Below are positions 33,101-45,100 of a DNA stretch of 64,000 bases, piece after piece. A program made the translations under genes and the position numbers. The stretch is taken from positions 11,111,176-11,175,175 of the forward strand of contig NW_024037056.1 of the NCBI RefSeq assembly GCF_015706575.1, given 5' to 3'. Position 1 is the first letter of the stretch, and the number at the start of each line of letters is the position of its first letter. A model generated the notes under the pieces. The model had not been told where the DNA came from, did not search any database, and was given only the letters and a program-made list of their open reading frames with translations. This stretch comes from Patiria miniata (Eukaryota; Echinodermata; Asteroidea; Valvatida; Asterinidae).

Positions 33101-36100
33101 AGGACCCGTTACCGCCTCCACCCCCTCCTCCCGAGCCAGTGCGGGCCAAGACTCCGCCTCCAAAAAAGTAAGTTTTGTGCAGATTTGATCTGATAAAGTG
33201 AAAAAAACAAATTTAGAAGTATTCTAGGTTATGCTAAAGAATAGTAACACAGATTTTGTGCGAATATCTGGTTAAAAAAAAAATGAGCTGATGTAGATGC
33301 TACGAGTATACCACTGATGTAAACATTTTTGTGCAGTTTTGTACAAAAATTAACCAACGTTGTATTGTATGTAAGGTAGTACCTGATTTTGTTACAATCC
33401 TAAATATATCTGTGCTTCAGTATTTCAACACTTTTTTATTTAACTGAATTGTACGGTATCTTTCCATGTATTCTATGTTATATTCTGTTTAACTCTTACC
33501 TTAATAATTTCTTTCCAAACCCAAGAAAACCTGTCGCTAGGCCAGTTACGCCACCCCCAAAACCGGTAGAAGAACCACCGAAAATTATCAAGAAAACCAA
33601 ACCGGTGGTCAAGGAAAAACCCAAACCGGTCCAGAAAGAGGAAATAATGGCCCCTCTCCCTCCGGCTAAAAAGATTGTGAAAACCGAAAAGGTGCCGGAA
33701 CGCAAACCGCCGGTTGTACAAACGGAAGAAAAGAAACAGCCTGAAAAAGCAGCGGTTGTACAAACGGAAGAAAAGAAACAGCCGGAAAAAGCAGCGGTGT
33801 AAGTTGGTACCCGGTGTTCAGCATGCACGTTTTACCATCATCATCCATGCATCATTGGAATCACTGGTGCACGCTTGCTGAGTTACCATGGCAACCAACC
33901 ATTCACGTCATGCCCTTTCATCGTTGTAGGGAAAAGCATCAAGTGACGATATGGACTTGAATGGATATCCCTGGCGAAGCGCTCTTTTTTTAATAGTACT
34001 GAAATCATCCTTTGTTACGATGTGCATTAATGAGTTTCAAACACAGTTCTTGATTGAGAATTGGAAGGGGCGCCCATTTATTCCAAGTATTTTGCAGAAC
34101 GAACGACTTTGCCATGTTTCGCAGCGTGGGCCCAGTTTCATCACCCTGCGACTACCGAGATTTTAATAATAAATAATGGGTATTTATAAAGTGCACATAT
34201 CCATCAGTATTGGTGCTCAAGGCGCTACATCATTATTACCCTGCTCATTGGGCCAATAAATACATTCCAAAAACCATCTCAGCTCCCTGGCGAGTATATA
34301 GCTCGATGCTGCCATTTCGGCGCAAACAGCTTAAATCGTAACCATCTCTGCCCTCACAGGTACCCATTTACTCCTGGGTGGGGAGAAGCAATGAGTGACA
34401 AAGTGCCTTGCCCAAGGGCACACACACAATAGCCTCGGGCTGAACTCGAACCCACAACCTGCAGAATTACCCGCAGACCACGAATTCAATGCTCCAGACC
34501 ACGAGGCCACATCACTCCACATTTTCTTTCCGTGAAAAACTTTGTGCTTTCCACGGACAATGTAAGCAGTAAAGAACAGGCCGACTCGAGAATTTGGATA
34601 ATAAAACCTTGCACATTTTCCACAGTGTGAATTACCGTTCCGATACATTCACATTAAATCCAAACCCATTTTGCACACATTTTGCGCACATTGACCTTGT
34701 TGGGTGCATTTTTGATCACGTTGTTTTTCGCTTGCAAATTCCACGTCATTTCTACCATCATAAATTTGCATGGAGTCTTGACATGCACATATGTAGCACT
34801 AGCAGTTTATTCACATAAATGCAAATATTTTGTAATTAATGTACAATTTTTCCCCCCTCAAACATACACCTTTGTTTTTGGCTTTTGATGAAGTCAAATT
34901 CTTTACATGCACAGCAACCTTCTCATCCACTAATAATAAATTGGTTTTTTTTTTTTTATTTAGAAAAAAGAAGCCACCACCTAAAGAACCAGCAGTTAAG
35001 CCCAAGAAAGGTAAAACAAAAACCGAGAATAAATAAAATGCATTTAATCATATGTAATGCCATTTTTTTTGGGGGGGGGGGGGGAGAGATATGTCACTGG
35101 AAATATTTTGGGCACTTTCCAATAAGACAAGTCATCATCAATCTGAAACTCACATATTTGTTTATTATGACCATTATTTTTATTTATCAATCTTTAACGA
35201 AATCGCTCTCTTCTGCTTTCCAACAGAAGTTAAAAAGGAACCAGCCCCAGTCAAGCAAGCCACCCCTCCCCCACCTCCACCCCCACCCAAAGATCCCACC
35301 CCCGAACCCCCATCAGAACCTACCCCTCCACCCCCTAAAGACCCCACACCTCCACCTACACCCCCTCCAAAGGAACCCACGCCACCCCCACCCAAAGAAC
35401 CCACACCCCCACCCAGAGAGCCTACACCCCCACCCAGAGAGCCCACACCCCCTCCAAGAGAACCTACCCCGGTCGAAGTGATCCCACCTCTGCCACCAAA
35501 AGATCCCACACCACCCCCACCAGAGCCTGAACCTGAACCAGGTAAGTGGATACAAAAAAATAAGAAGAATTTTCTCATCCCAGAAATTCTAACAGCCTTC
35601 ATTTTCCTTACCTAATTTAGTATTTCATTTTGCGGCAAGAAATCTTAAGTTTGCTCATAATTATTTGCATGGAAACAAGTTTTCGGTGGAAGAAGACGAT
35701 TCACTTCATTTTTTTTTTAACCACCAGAGCATTGTGATGGCTATTAAATTCATAAAGTCAACATCACGAATAACAACATAAAAAAATGCTAATTCATTTC
35801 CATTCAGTTTATACATCCTTCAATCATTTTTCTTCCTCTTGGAACATCAATCGTTTAGTTCTTTCTTTTTACTTCTGAACTTTATTTTCGAAAGTTGTGG
35901 CATGCATGCATCTTTGCCGATCTGTGGAAGTTTCTGTCATTGTCGCAGAAGATTAACATTGTTGCTGAGTCCTTCACAAGTTCAGTAAAAAAGAAAATTA
36001 GTAAAGCTGTCCCGAGCTAATATGGCGCATCAGGCCGGCGTTAATTTAAGGTTTCCTTAGGATGAGACAACTGAGAATATTTCTATTCCCCCTGGATGGG

Positions 36101-39100
36101 ATGCCAGTCCATCACAGGTTACTCCCCAGGTAAAGCCGGTACCCATATTATACTCCTTAGTTGTGAGAGGCAAGTGGGGGCAAAGTGGCTTGCCTATAAG
36201 GACGCAACATATGGCAGCGGCTGGATTTGAACTCTTGTCCCTCTGATAACAAGACACGAACCCTAACCACTAGGCCACACTCCCCCAACAAGTCTCGTCA
36301 CAAGTCTCGTCACAAGTCTGGCCACAACTAAATCACAAGTTCATTCAAAACAATAAAACATGAATGCCTTTGTCACAGTTTGTTTTATCGTTGGGACTCG
36401 ATAACTTGTAATCTAATTGTGGTAGATGCGTGAGGATTCAATACAGGGTGAGTAAAAAAAAAACGAAACCCAAATGTCGGGACCATTGTTTTAGTGAAGT
36501 TCTGCATGTACCACTTTCAAAATCTAGGACATGAAAGCCCAATTCATAAGCTTTCTTTTAGTTTTAAGAATCATTCAAATCACTCATGTACTTTTCAAGT
36601 TACGGAATTTTAAACACAACCACCGTTTTAAAGTTCTCTCCATGGATCACAAAAAAGGCGTGTGTTCTTTCATCAAAACGAAAACAATTCACACACATCC
36701 CTATGTGGTTTGTTTTAGTTTTGCTGAAAGAGTTGTGATCTGTGGACAGAACCTTAAAACGGTGGTTGCATTTGAAATTCCACATTTGAAAGTACATGAG
36801 TGATTTGAGTGATTCTTGTACTAAAAGAAAGCTTACAACTTTGGCTTCTATATCCTAGATTTTGAAAGTGCTACATGCAGAACTTCACTAAAAAAAATTG
36901 TCCCGACATTTGTGGGTTTTTTTTTAACTCACCCTGTACAATACTGAAGATTAGTATAATCATGCAAATCTTGCCATGAAAGTACGACTGCCATGCCAAC
37001 CTCATTTTTTTTTTTATAGTTTTATGACATCGCAATTTACTCTTCATCTTCATCACTTTATTTTTCTTCAACTTCATCATTCATTCATTCATCATCTCTT
37101 ATGTTAGTCACGATCAAAGACAAAAAGCCGGCAAGGCCTAAAGTTCAGCGTAAGAAACCCCCAAAACCGGTCAAGAAGACGACGAAGAAAATTGAACCAG
37201 GTGAGGTGAAACTCAACACAAACACCATCAGTTAAACCACTTACTAAGCATGAAAAGATGTAACATTTCACTGTTGACTGCTTTATTAAAGTGGTATAGT
37301 ACAAATATACTACTTAAGAAAAATGAGTTGTGTTACATAATTGCGTTTTCTCAGCAATCCTTTTTGCTGTTCTTATGATTTTTTTCAGTATTTGCAAGAA
37401 AAAGCATCTCAGCTTTAATATTCAAAACATAAAAATTCACAGATCACGTTTTTGAAAAACGGCAAACGTTTCAGGGTTGCATTTTTTGGGGTCACCCTCT
37501 GCCGGTATATTCCCTTTGCCTCGCCTCAGGAATATAGACACCTCCATGGGTCTATAGTTTACTATACCACAAGTCAAAGCAGTCAATATTTCTTTGCACA
37601 GAGATAGCTGGTAAAATAATGCAAATTCATATTTCTATTTCAATTTGAAATTGGTTGAAAGTTCACTTGCTTTGATATCATCTAAGGAAATGTTCTCCTA
37701 ATGCAGTCATTATTAAATTCTTTAAATTGATTTTTCTTCCATCATAAAATAATTTTCTTCCCAATATCTTGCAATTCATAACAAACCATTATCACAGTAC
37801 CTACATTTCACACAATAATATCTCCTAATTTCCAATATTGCTGCTTATTAATTTCCGGAAACTAGTTTCTGTTAATCTTGTAATATGATGTAATCATCAA
37901 ATAATCTATTTCAAATATTTCTCTTCATAACAACAAGAAAACATTTCTGTAAACTATTCCCCATCCTAAGCTTCTAATTATGGTGTCTGTGAACTAATCC
38001 TTTTTATTCGCTGCATGCTCTTTCTCTAATTACCTCTCGTACTACTTGCTTGGCATTCTAACGTCGCTGCTAACCGACAGAAGTACCGGCTAAATCGGAG
38101 AGGCCGTATATGGATATACCCCAAGTGCCGTTCCGACAGCCTGGTAGGTTTTGTAGCCTCGGTTTTGGATGGGCGTGCTAATTTTTTTTTAGGTTACAAG
38201 TTTGCATTTGTGCCATTTTTGCTGGTCCCAGTCTAGGGCAAGTTCGTGCAAGAACTATTGTTGACCAATGGTTATTTAACCATAGTTTGACTAAGTTAGC
38301 CTGAACTCTGTCTACCGCGGCTGGTCGCGCAACGATTTAAAGCTGGTTAGCAATAGCAATGTCCATAGCATAGTGCAGAGGGGGCCAACTTTCAACAAAA
38401 ATGGCAGAAAACGAAACTGATGTGAGCGCTAAATTTAATTTTCATTGCACAGTTTTTCCACGTTAGTTTATCATTATTTCGCTTTGGTCACCATTGTACA
38501 AATAATAATGGTGATTATGTAAGCATGATGTCCTAAACTATCCACAATCACGTGTAAGTGTTTAATAATTGTGTGATATCGCGACGGCCATTTTCCGATG
38601 GTCGTGACATGACAATAGTTCGACTGAGTCCTTCGCACTTCAACATCAGTGCCCATGCGCTAGGTACTTCACGAACCAACCACTAGTTAAATGGTCCTTG
38701 CCCGAACTTGCCCCATGTGTCCTCTTTGCACCCAGCTGACTGACTGACTGACTGACTAACCGACTGTTTGTTGTGATTTAGCCTGGCTGTTCACTGGTGG
38801 AGAGAGCTGGGCAGTGCTGTTGTATAGGATTACCCCGTAAGCTGTATTCGACGGGATGCCGAAATGACAATCATAAAAAAAATTCTTTAGGTTTACAGAC
38901 TTCTGAATAATTATTGAAGTGTACATTCCCAGGTGAAAAGTTCAGCTGAAGCCAGTTCAGCAGAAAATTGGCAACCAAATAAACTGGTTCAATCCAGTTC
39001 AAAACCAGTCACCTATTTCCAGTTCCACTGGTACCAGTTGAAACCGGTTACGCCAGTTAATCTGGTTTCAACTGGAATTTTCACCTGGGCTTGGTCTTAA

Positions 39101-42100
39101 GTTCACAGGAAGCCAGTTCAGCAGGAAATTGGCAACCGAATAAACTGGTTTAATCCAGTTCAAAACCAGTCACCTATTTCCAGTTCCACTGGTACCAGTT
39201 GAAACCGGTTGAGCCAGTTGAACTGGTTTCAACTGGAATTTCCACCTGGGTTTGGTCTTAAGTTCACATTACGTTGTATGTCATCACCTTTTTTTCTTTG
39301 CAGCACTCTTTTAGTTTAGTATTTGTCACATTTGTTATTTGCTGTTATTTATCTGATCAAATTCACAGAGCCATTTTTGTCCTCTAATCTTTGTAGCACA
39401 ACATTTTGCTTAGAATCCTCAGAAGCATGCTGTTTTATTCATAAAATCATTTTGACTCCATTTTGGTTCAGTTCCAGAACCGGAAGTGTTGAAGGAACCG
39501 AGTCCGGAACCAGCCCTGCCAGAACCAGAACCAGTGGTGGAACCAGAACCGGAGCCGGAACCTGCCAAAGTTCCCACCCCGGCCCCATCACCACCCCCAC
39601 CGCCCCCAAAAGGTAAAAAACAAAATAATCAAGTATCAGATTTTTTTCAAAATCAATGTTGATTTTACTGTATTTCATTTCTGTCCCCAACTAACAATGA
39701 AAAATATTACAAATTTCATTTTTTCATAATCCATTCCAATGGTTGCAACGATAGTGTTCTTTGTTGTTTATAACCCGTTGCTTGTTTTGTTTTGGCTTGT
39801 GACGGACAGAACAAATTTTATTCACAGAACAAATTGTATTTTTCACAGAACCAGAGAAGCCAGCCCCGATTATCAAACCTTCCAAGAAGACCCGGAATGC
39901 CAAAATGCCCAAGCCAGCCCCCGTCAAGAAACCCATGGCCGTCAAAGCCAAAAAGATCCCGGACAAACCAAAAAAGGTGAGTTTAATTTCTTAGAGTTCG
40001 CAGTGCTGAAATCCTCATCCCAAATTGGAGATAATATAAAACTTGTCATTCAAATTTTAAATTTTTTTTTCCATTTCACACAACATCACTAATAAAATGA
40101 TTATTTCTTCATAATTCCTCTCGCAGAAACCCAAACCTTTCGTCATGCCCGTTATCGAGAAGCTTCCCGAGCCGGCAGAACCCCCCCAGTTCCCCACAAC
40201 CCCAGACCCCGTGGAACCCATTGACGTAGAGGTGCCACCCTTACCCCCGGTACCCACACCGGAGCCCCCTAAGGAACCTACGCCTACCCCAGAGCCCCCT
40301 CCTCTAACCCCAATGGAGATCCTGGAGCCTATCGTTATGAAGAGAAGACGAGTTCAATACAAGTAAGTACTTCTGCCTCCTTTTATTTTTGTTGTACTCT
40401 CCAAGATTCATCTGGTGTATCTCACTTCAGTTGTGTGGTTGATCACAAGTCATAAGTAAATTACTAGTCCAGTCGCAAGTAACAGGGGATGAACGATGAG
40501 CAAAGGAATACCTTTGTCATAGTTCATTTGAGTAGCTTGCGACTTGATTTTGGACTGGAGGACTTGTGATGGTCTTGCGATGACTTGTGGTTGACTTGTG
40601 ATGGACTTGTGAAAGACTTGTGATGACTTGTGATGAGTTGTGATGGACTTGTGATGAACTTGTGATTGACTTTGTGATGGACTGTTGATAACCTTGTGAT
40701 TGACTTGTGATAACCTTGTGATGAACTTGTGATTGACTTATGATCGACTTGAGATTTACTTGTGATGGACTTGTGAAGAACTTGTGGTGATTTGTGATTG
40801 ACATGTAATGACTTGTGATTGACTTGTGATTGACTTGTGATAGACTTGTGATATACTTAAGATTGACTTGTGATGGACTTGTGATGATTGACTTGTGATG
40901 GACTTGTGCTGGACTTGTGCTGGACTTGTGATGGACTTGTGATGGACTTGTGATAACCTTGCGATAACCTTTTGATAACCTTGTGATACATCACAAGCTT
41001 CAGAACTCTTGTCTGTGTAAAGGGGATGTATGATTTTGTTTTTAATTTTTATGAAAATGTTGCATCTGTCCATACTCTTTATCGATTGATAAATTTCCCC
41101 TCTTTTTTTTTACAGACCTAAAAAGAGGAAATGGCGTAAAGTAGAAGCCACGCCTACAGAAGCAGGCAGTCCCGAACCAGTGATGGTGGATGCCTTGGAC
41201 TATCTGGCCAAATACTGCATCGTCCAGTAAGTACAACCCTGCCTGTTACTCCCTGTACTGCCCCACACCACCCAGCCTGTTACTCCCTGTACTGCCCCAA
41301 ACCACCCTGCCTGTTACTCCCTGTACTGCCCCAAACCGCCCTGCCTGTTACTCCCTGTACTGCCCCACACCACCCTGCCTGTTACTCCCTGTACTGCCCC
41401 ACACCACCCTGCCTGTTACTCCCTGTACTGCCCTAAACCACCCTGCCTGTTACTCCTGGTACTGCCCCAAACCCCCCTGCCTGTTACTCCTGGTACTGCC
41501 CCAAACCCCCCTGCCTGTTACTCCCTGTACTGCCCTAAACCACCCTGCCTGTTACTCCTGGTACTGCCCCAAACCCCCCTGCCTGTTACTCCCTGTACTG
41601 CCCCAAACCCCCCTGCCTGTTACTCCTGGTACTGCCCCAAACCCCCCTGCCTGTTACTCCCTGTACTGCCCCAAACTGCACTCCATATCTGTTTGTGTTT
41701 GCAGTAAACAGCGCATTCCACACTACCAGCACATCTTCCACGGTGCGCTCCGCAAAAAGGGCATCAAGGTGGAGGAAACAGCTCCCCCTAGTGTCCCCAC
41801 AGTGGCCAGTCTCAAAGTCCATGACAGCACCACCGCAGTGCCAAATTCCCGAGTGAGTGCAAAGTCAGACCAGGACAACGCTTCAGTAACGACGGAAACC
41901 TCAGGTTACGCCAGCGCAGTCAATGACGATCCTATCGGGGAGGATTTCAGGAGTGCGTTCGCCGTGTCGAGGACGATCAATGAGGAAGATTACGTCAGTC
42001 CGATGAACCTCGCTGCCCCTGGGAAGGAGGGCAGCAACAGGGACAAGGTTGGAAGCGGAGGGGACAACAACAGACCAACAAATTTCTTCGGAACAACTAT

Positions 42101-45100
42101 GGTAACAACCAAAAAACTTTGTCATTACTCTAATAAAAAACTTTGCAGGAATTTTTTACCAGCCTTTTTATTTCTAGAAACAAAACCATTACGCAAGGTA
42201 TGCTGTTAAAACATTTGGAAAATTTCCTAATTTTGACGTATGATACTGTTTGAAAAAAACCCAAAAGAGGTTACCGTACTCATATTATGCAAATTGACCT
42301 GCTGAAATTTGCATAATTTCTTCTATAAATGTGTCTGCGAAGGAGCTCAAACATTTGTGACCCTCCAGCATAAAACCAGTCACTGTTTTGGAACAATTTT
42401 TTGAAAATTTTGGAAAAAGGTGTGATTTTAGGCTCATTGGAAAGGGCATTGAATAAGCTTCCAATGATGTATAGAATATGGGAATCAGATAAAAGAGTTA
42501 TTTTCAGTTCCCAACGTGGGCGTCGCTAGGATTTTTCCTAGAGGGGGGCAAAGCACATCCCCCCCCCCCCAATCCCCGTACTTTTCCATTATATTCTCGA
42601 TTTATCATTTTTCGAGGGTGGGCAGGGACATTTGGGCCCCCCCCCCCCACTCCATTAAATTTACAGCAATATGACTTCGCACCTCTTTCTCTTTCTGTTT
42701 TCCCCCCTTTTTTTCTCCCTTTTTTTTTCTCCCTTTTTTTTTTTTTTTTGCTTTTTGCTTTTCCAGAGGGGCATTGCCCTCCCCTCGCGATGCCCATGGT
42801 TCCCAATTTGATTCAATATTCTATGTTTTATTGGCTGTATTATAGGCTGTTTCTCAAAATACGGCTGTGCAACTTCCAACTGGTTTAGTGCTGGAGAGTC
42901 ACATTTAAACGCAAAAGGGAATAGCTAGTTACTTGTGTTTTGGTCAGCATAGAATTTCCAAATTATTGTTGAATGTTTCCATCAATTATTATTATTTTTT
43001 TTTCTGTTCCCCCTTTTAGTTTGCGGCAGACGATTACATGGACAAGCTCGCCTTCCAACTGGACACGCTCTACCAGAAATCGAACGCCCTGCAGCTGAAG
43101 GTTGCACAGCTGTCGGACGAGAGGCAACGAATCGTGGCCAGTTTTGCCCGCCATGAATTCCCCGAAATCCTGAGGCCGGGGTTCGATCCGAACGCTGCGG
43201 AGAAGAAAAGTCCACAAGGCAAGAAAAAGAAAGGTGACGGAAAAAAATCAGTCAAAAAAAAATACTCTGGCCGAATTTTATTGAGCCAATTAGCAGAAAA
43301 TATTTGCGTAGTAAATGTGTGTGCTTAGCAACAATATGGTGGGAACCAGTCAAGAACGGTATACATCATGTAATATTTTGGTTGGTAACCCGTTTTATTT
43401 TTCTAAGCAAATGTTTTCTGTGCTTAGCATAATTCTGACCTCAATCTTTAAACTTTTAAATTTTGTTGGTCTTGATTGTCAGGCGAGGTCAAGTTTATCT
43501 CGGTCGTTGAGGAGCTTGGCTACCTGAATCCAGACGAGGGCAGCAGACAGGAGGTCCATCCCGAGAGCGACGACTGGGTCCTGAGCCGTCTGAGTGACCA
43601 ACACTGGCAAATGGTACCAAAATTAATTTTCTTACAAATTGTTTTCTTACTCATCAATTTTCATGTACATATACAGCGAACTGACTTGGAATCGACGCAC
43701 ACGCTTATTGGGGCCGAGGTTGACGTGAATGTTCTTGCATGTTATTATGTCCCACGCTACACGTAATCCCTGTATGCGGCAGCGCAGGCGGACTAAACCC
43801 GGCCAATTACAGGCTTGATTTCAAGTCTATAATAAAAAAGCGGGATGCTCCTAATTCAAAAGTTGAAATCAATTAATTGATTACTAGCCTTGGGCTTATT
43901 TTTTCCAAATCTCATAACTAGTACATTGCTAGAAAATTATCAATTAAATTTAAAAATCTATTTTCAGGGTGCCATACCCTTAAAGCACGTTTACACCAAC
44001 TTTAACAATTACCATGTACAGTTGAGTCTCGTTCACTGATCTCTATATAAAGACTGGATAGCGGATATGCATACAACATTCACACAGTAGACTTTGCATA
44101 ATGACCAATTCGCCCCCGGTCTCACGAAGATGGCCGCATATAATACGAACGTTCTACGCGTAAATACGCGCGCGTTGTATCAACAGTTGACGCGCGTTTT
44201 GGTCACGTACACATATTATGATGTTCTAAAAGGAACACATTTCCGTAGTGATAATTATTTCAAAAACGCTGAAAAAGTGATTTGCGGCATTATAAAAGTA
44301 ACCACTACGTTGGAAAAATTGTAGTAAACCTTGGTCAGTTGGTCAGTGGTGGTGGCCAAAATATAAGTCAAGTGAGCCGCGACGTTACAAAAGAAATCAA
44401 GCTGTCTATAAAGACGGCAACTTGTCCTTTGTAGATCACCAGCCGGTCTCACCAATATGGCGTCAAATTCGTACATTGTGCGGCTCTTTATTAGCTATCC
44501 AGTCTTTATATAGAGATCAGTGGTCTCGTTAATACAAACTCGTTCGGACCTAGCCAAATTGTTTGTTATACCAGAATTTTGTATTAAGAGGAACATCAGT
44601 CCCATACATTGTGCACATAAATGCACAGTTGGGACTAAGGCTTAATGTTTGTTATAACCAGAATTTTGTATTAACAGAGTTTGTACTAACAAGAGTCGAC
44701 TGTATTCCTCTTGTTTGGATGTGGCCAAAAAAGCCAAGAAACATTTAATACAAAATGTGTTTACTAAAACAGTATTAAAACTTTAAAACAAGGGAACATT
44801 CTGGATGAACCAGGACTATGCCTACTTGGGAAACAAAATAATTTGTTTTCGTTTTGTGTCCACTGGTTATTTTTGAATTTTTTTCAAAAATTTTTGTAGC
44901 TTGAGTCGGACCCATCAGTAAGGAAGCTGGATCTAGAGAGAGAAAGGGCGCAGGAAAAATACGACTTGACTCAGGAAAGAATTGCCGCTTTGCTCAGTAA
45001 GATATCTTCGAAATGCTAGCTAAGATTTCTCATTGTTGTTTCTTTCGTGTCTGCATGCAGTCTTAAAAAATCTGTTTCAGTATCTCTCCAGATGGGATGC

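Larger units (their letters stand above)
32660..40362 (+). other. Proline/lysine/glutamate-rich low-complexity region (exons 9-17)
   Basis: About 600 residues of disordered sequence with repeated motifs: KDPTPPPP, KEPTPPPPKEPTPPP, REPTPPP three times in a row (exon 12), VVQTEEKKQPEKAA twice (exon 10), EPEPEPEP (exon 15), and KKPMAVKAKK-type basic runs. Exons are short, mostly phase 1 to phase 1, so single exons could be skipped or duplicated without breaking frame. This suggests growth by exon and codon-repeat duplication. Confidence 0.8.

Noticed and set aside
35180-35602. 140-residue glycine-rich minus-strand frame
   Set aside because: Antisense shadow of the proline-rich exon 35227-35541.
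41190-42209. 339-residue plus frame taken as a separate gene
   Set aside because: Its first half is the intron minisatellite and its second half is exon 19 of the second gene; the upstream exon is in another frame and meets TAA at the donor.
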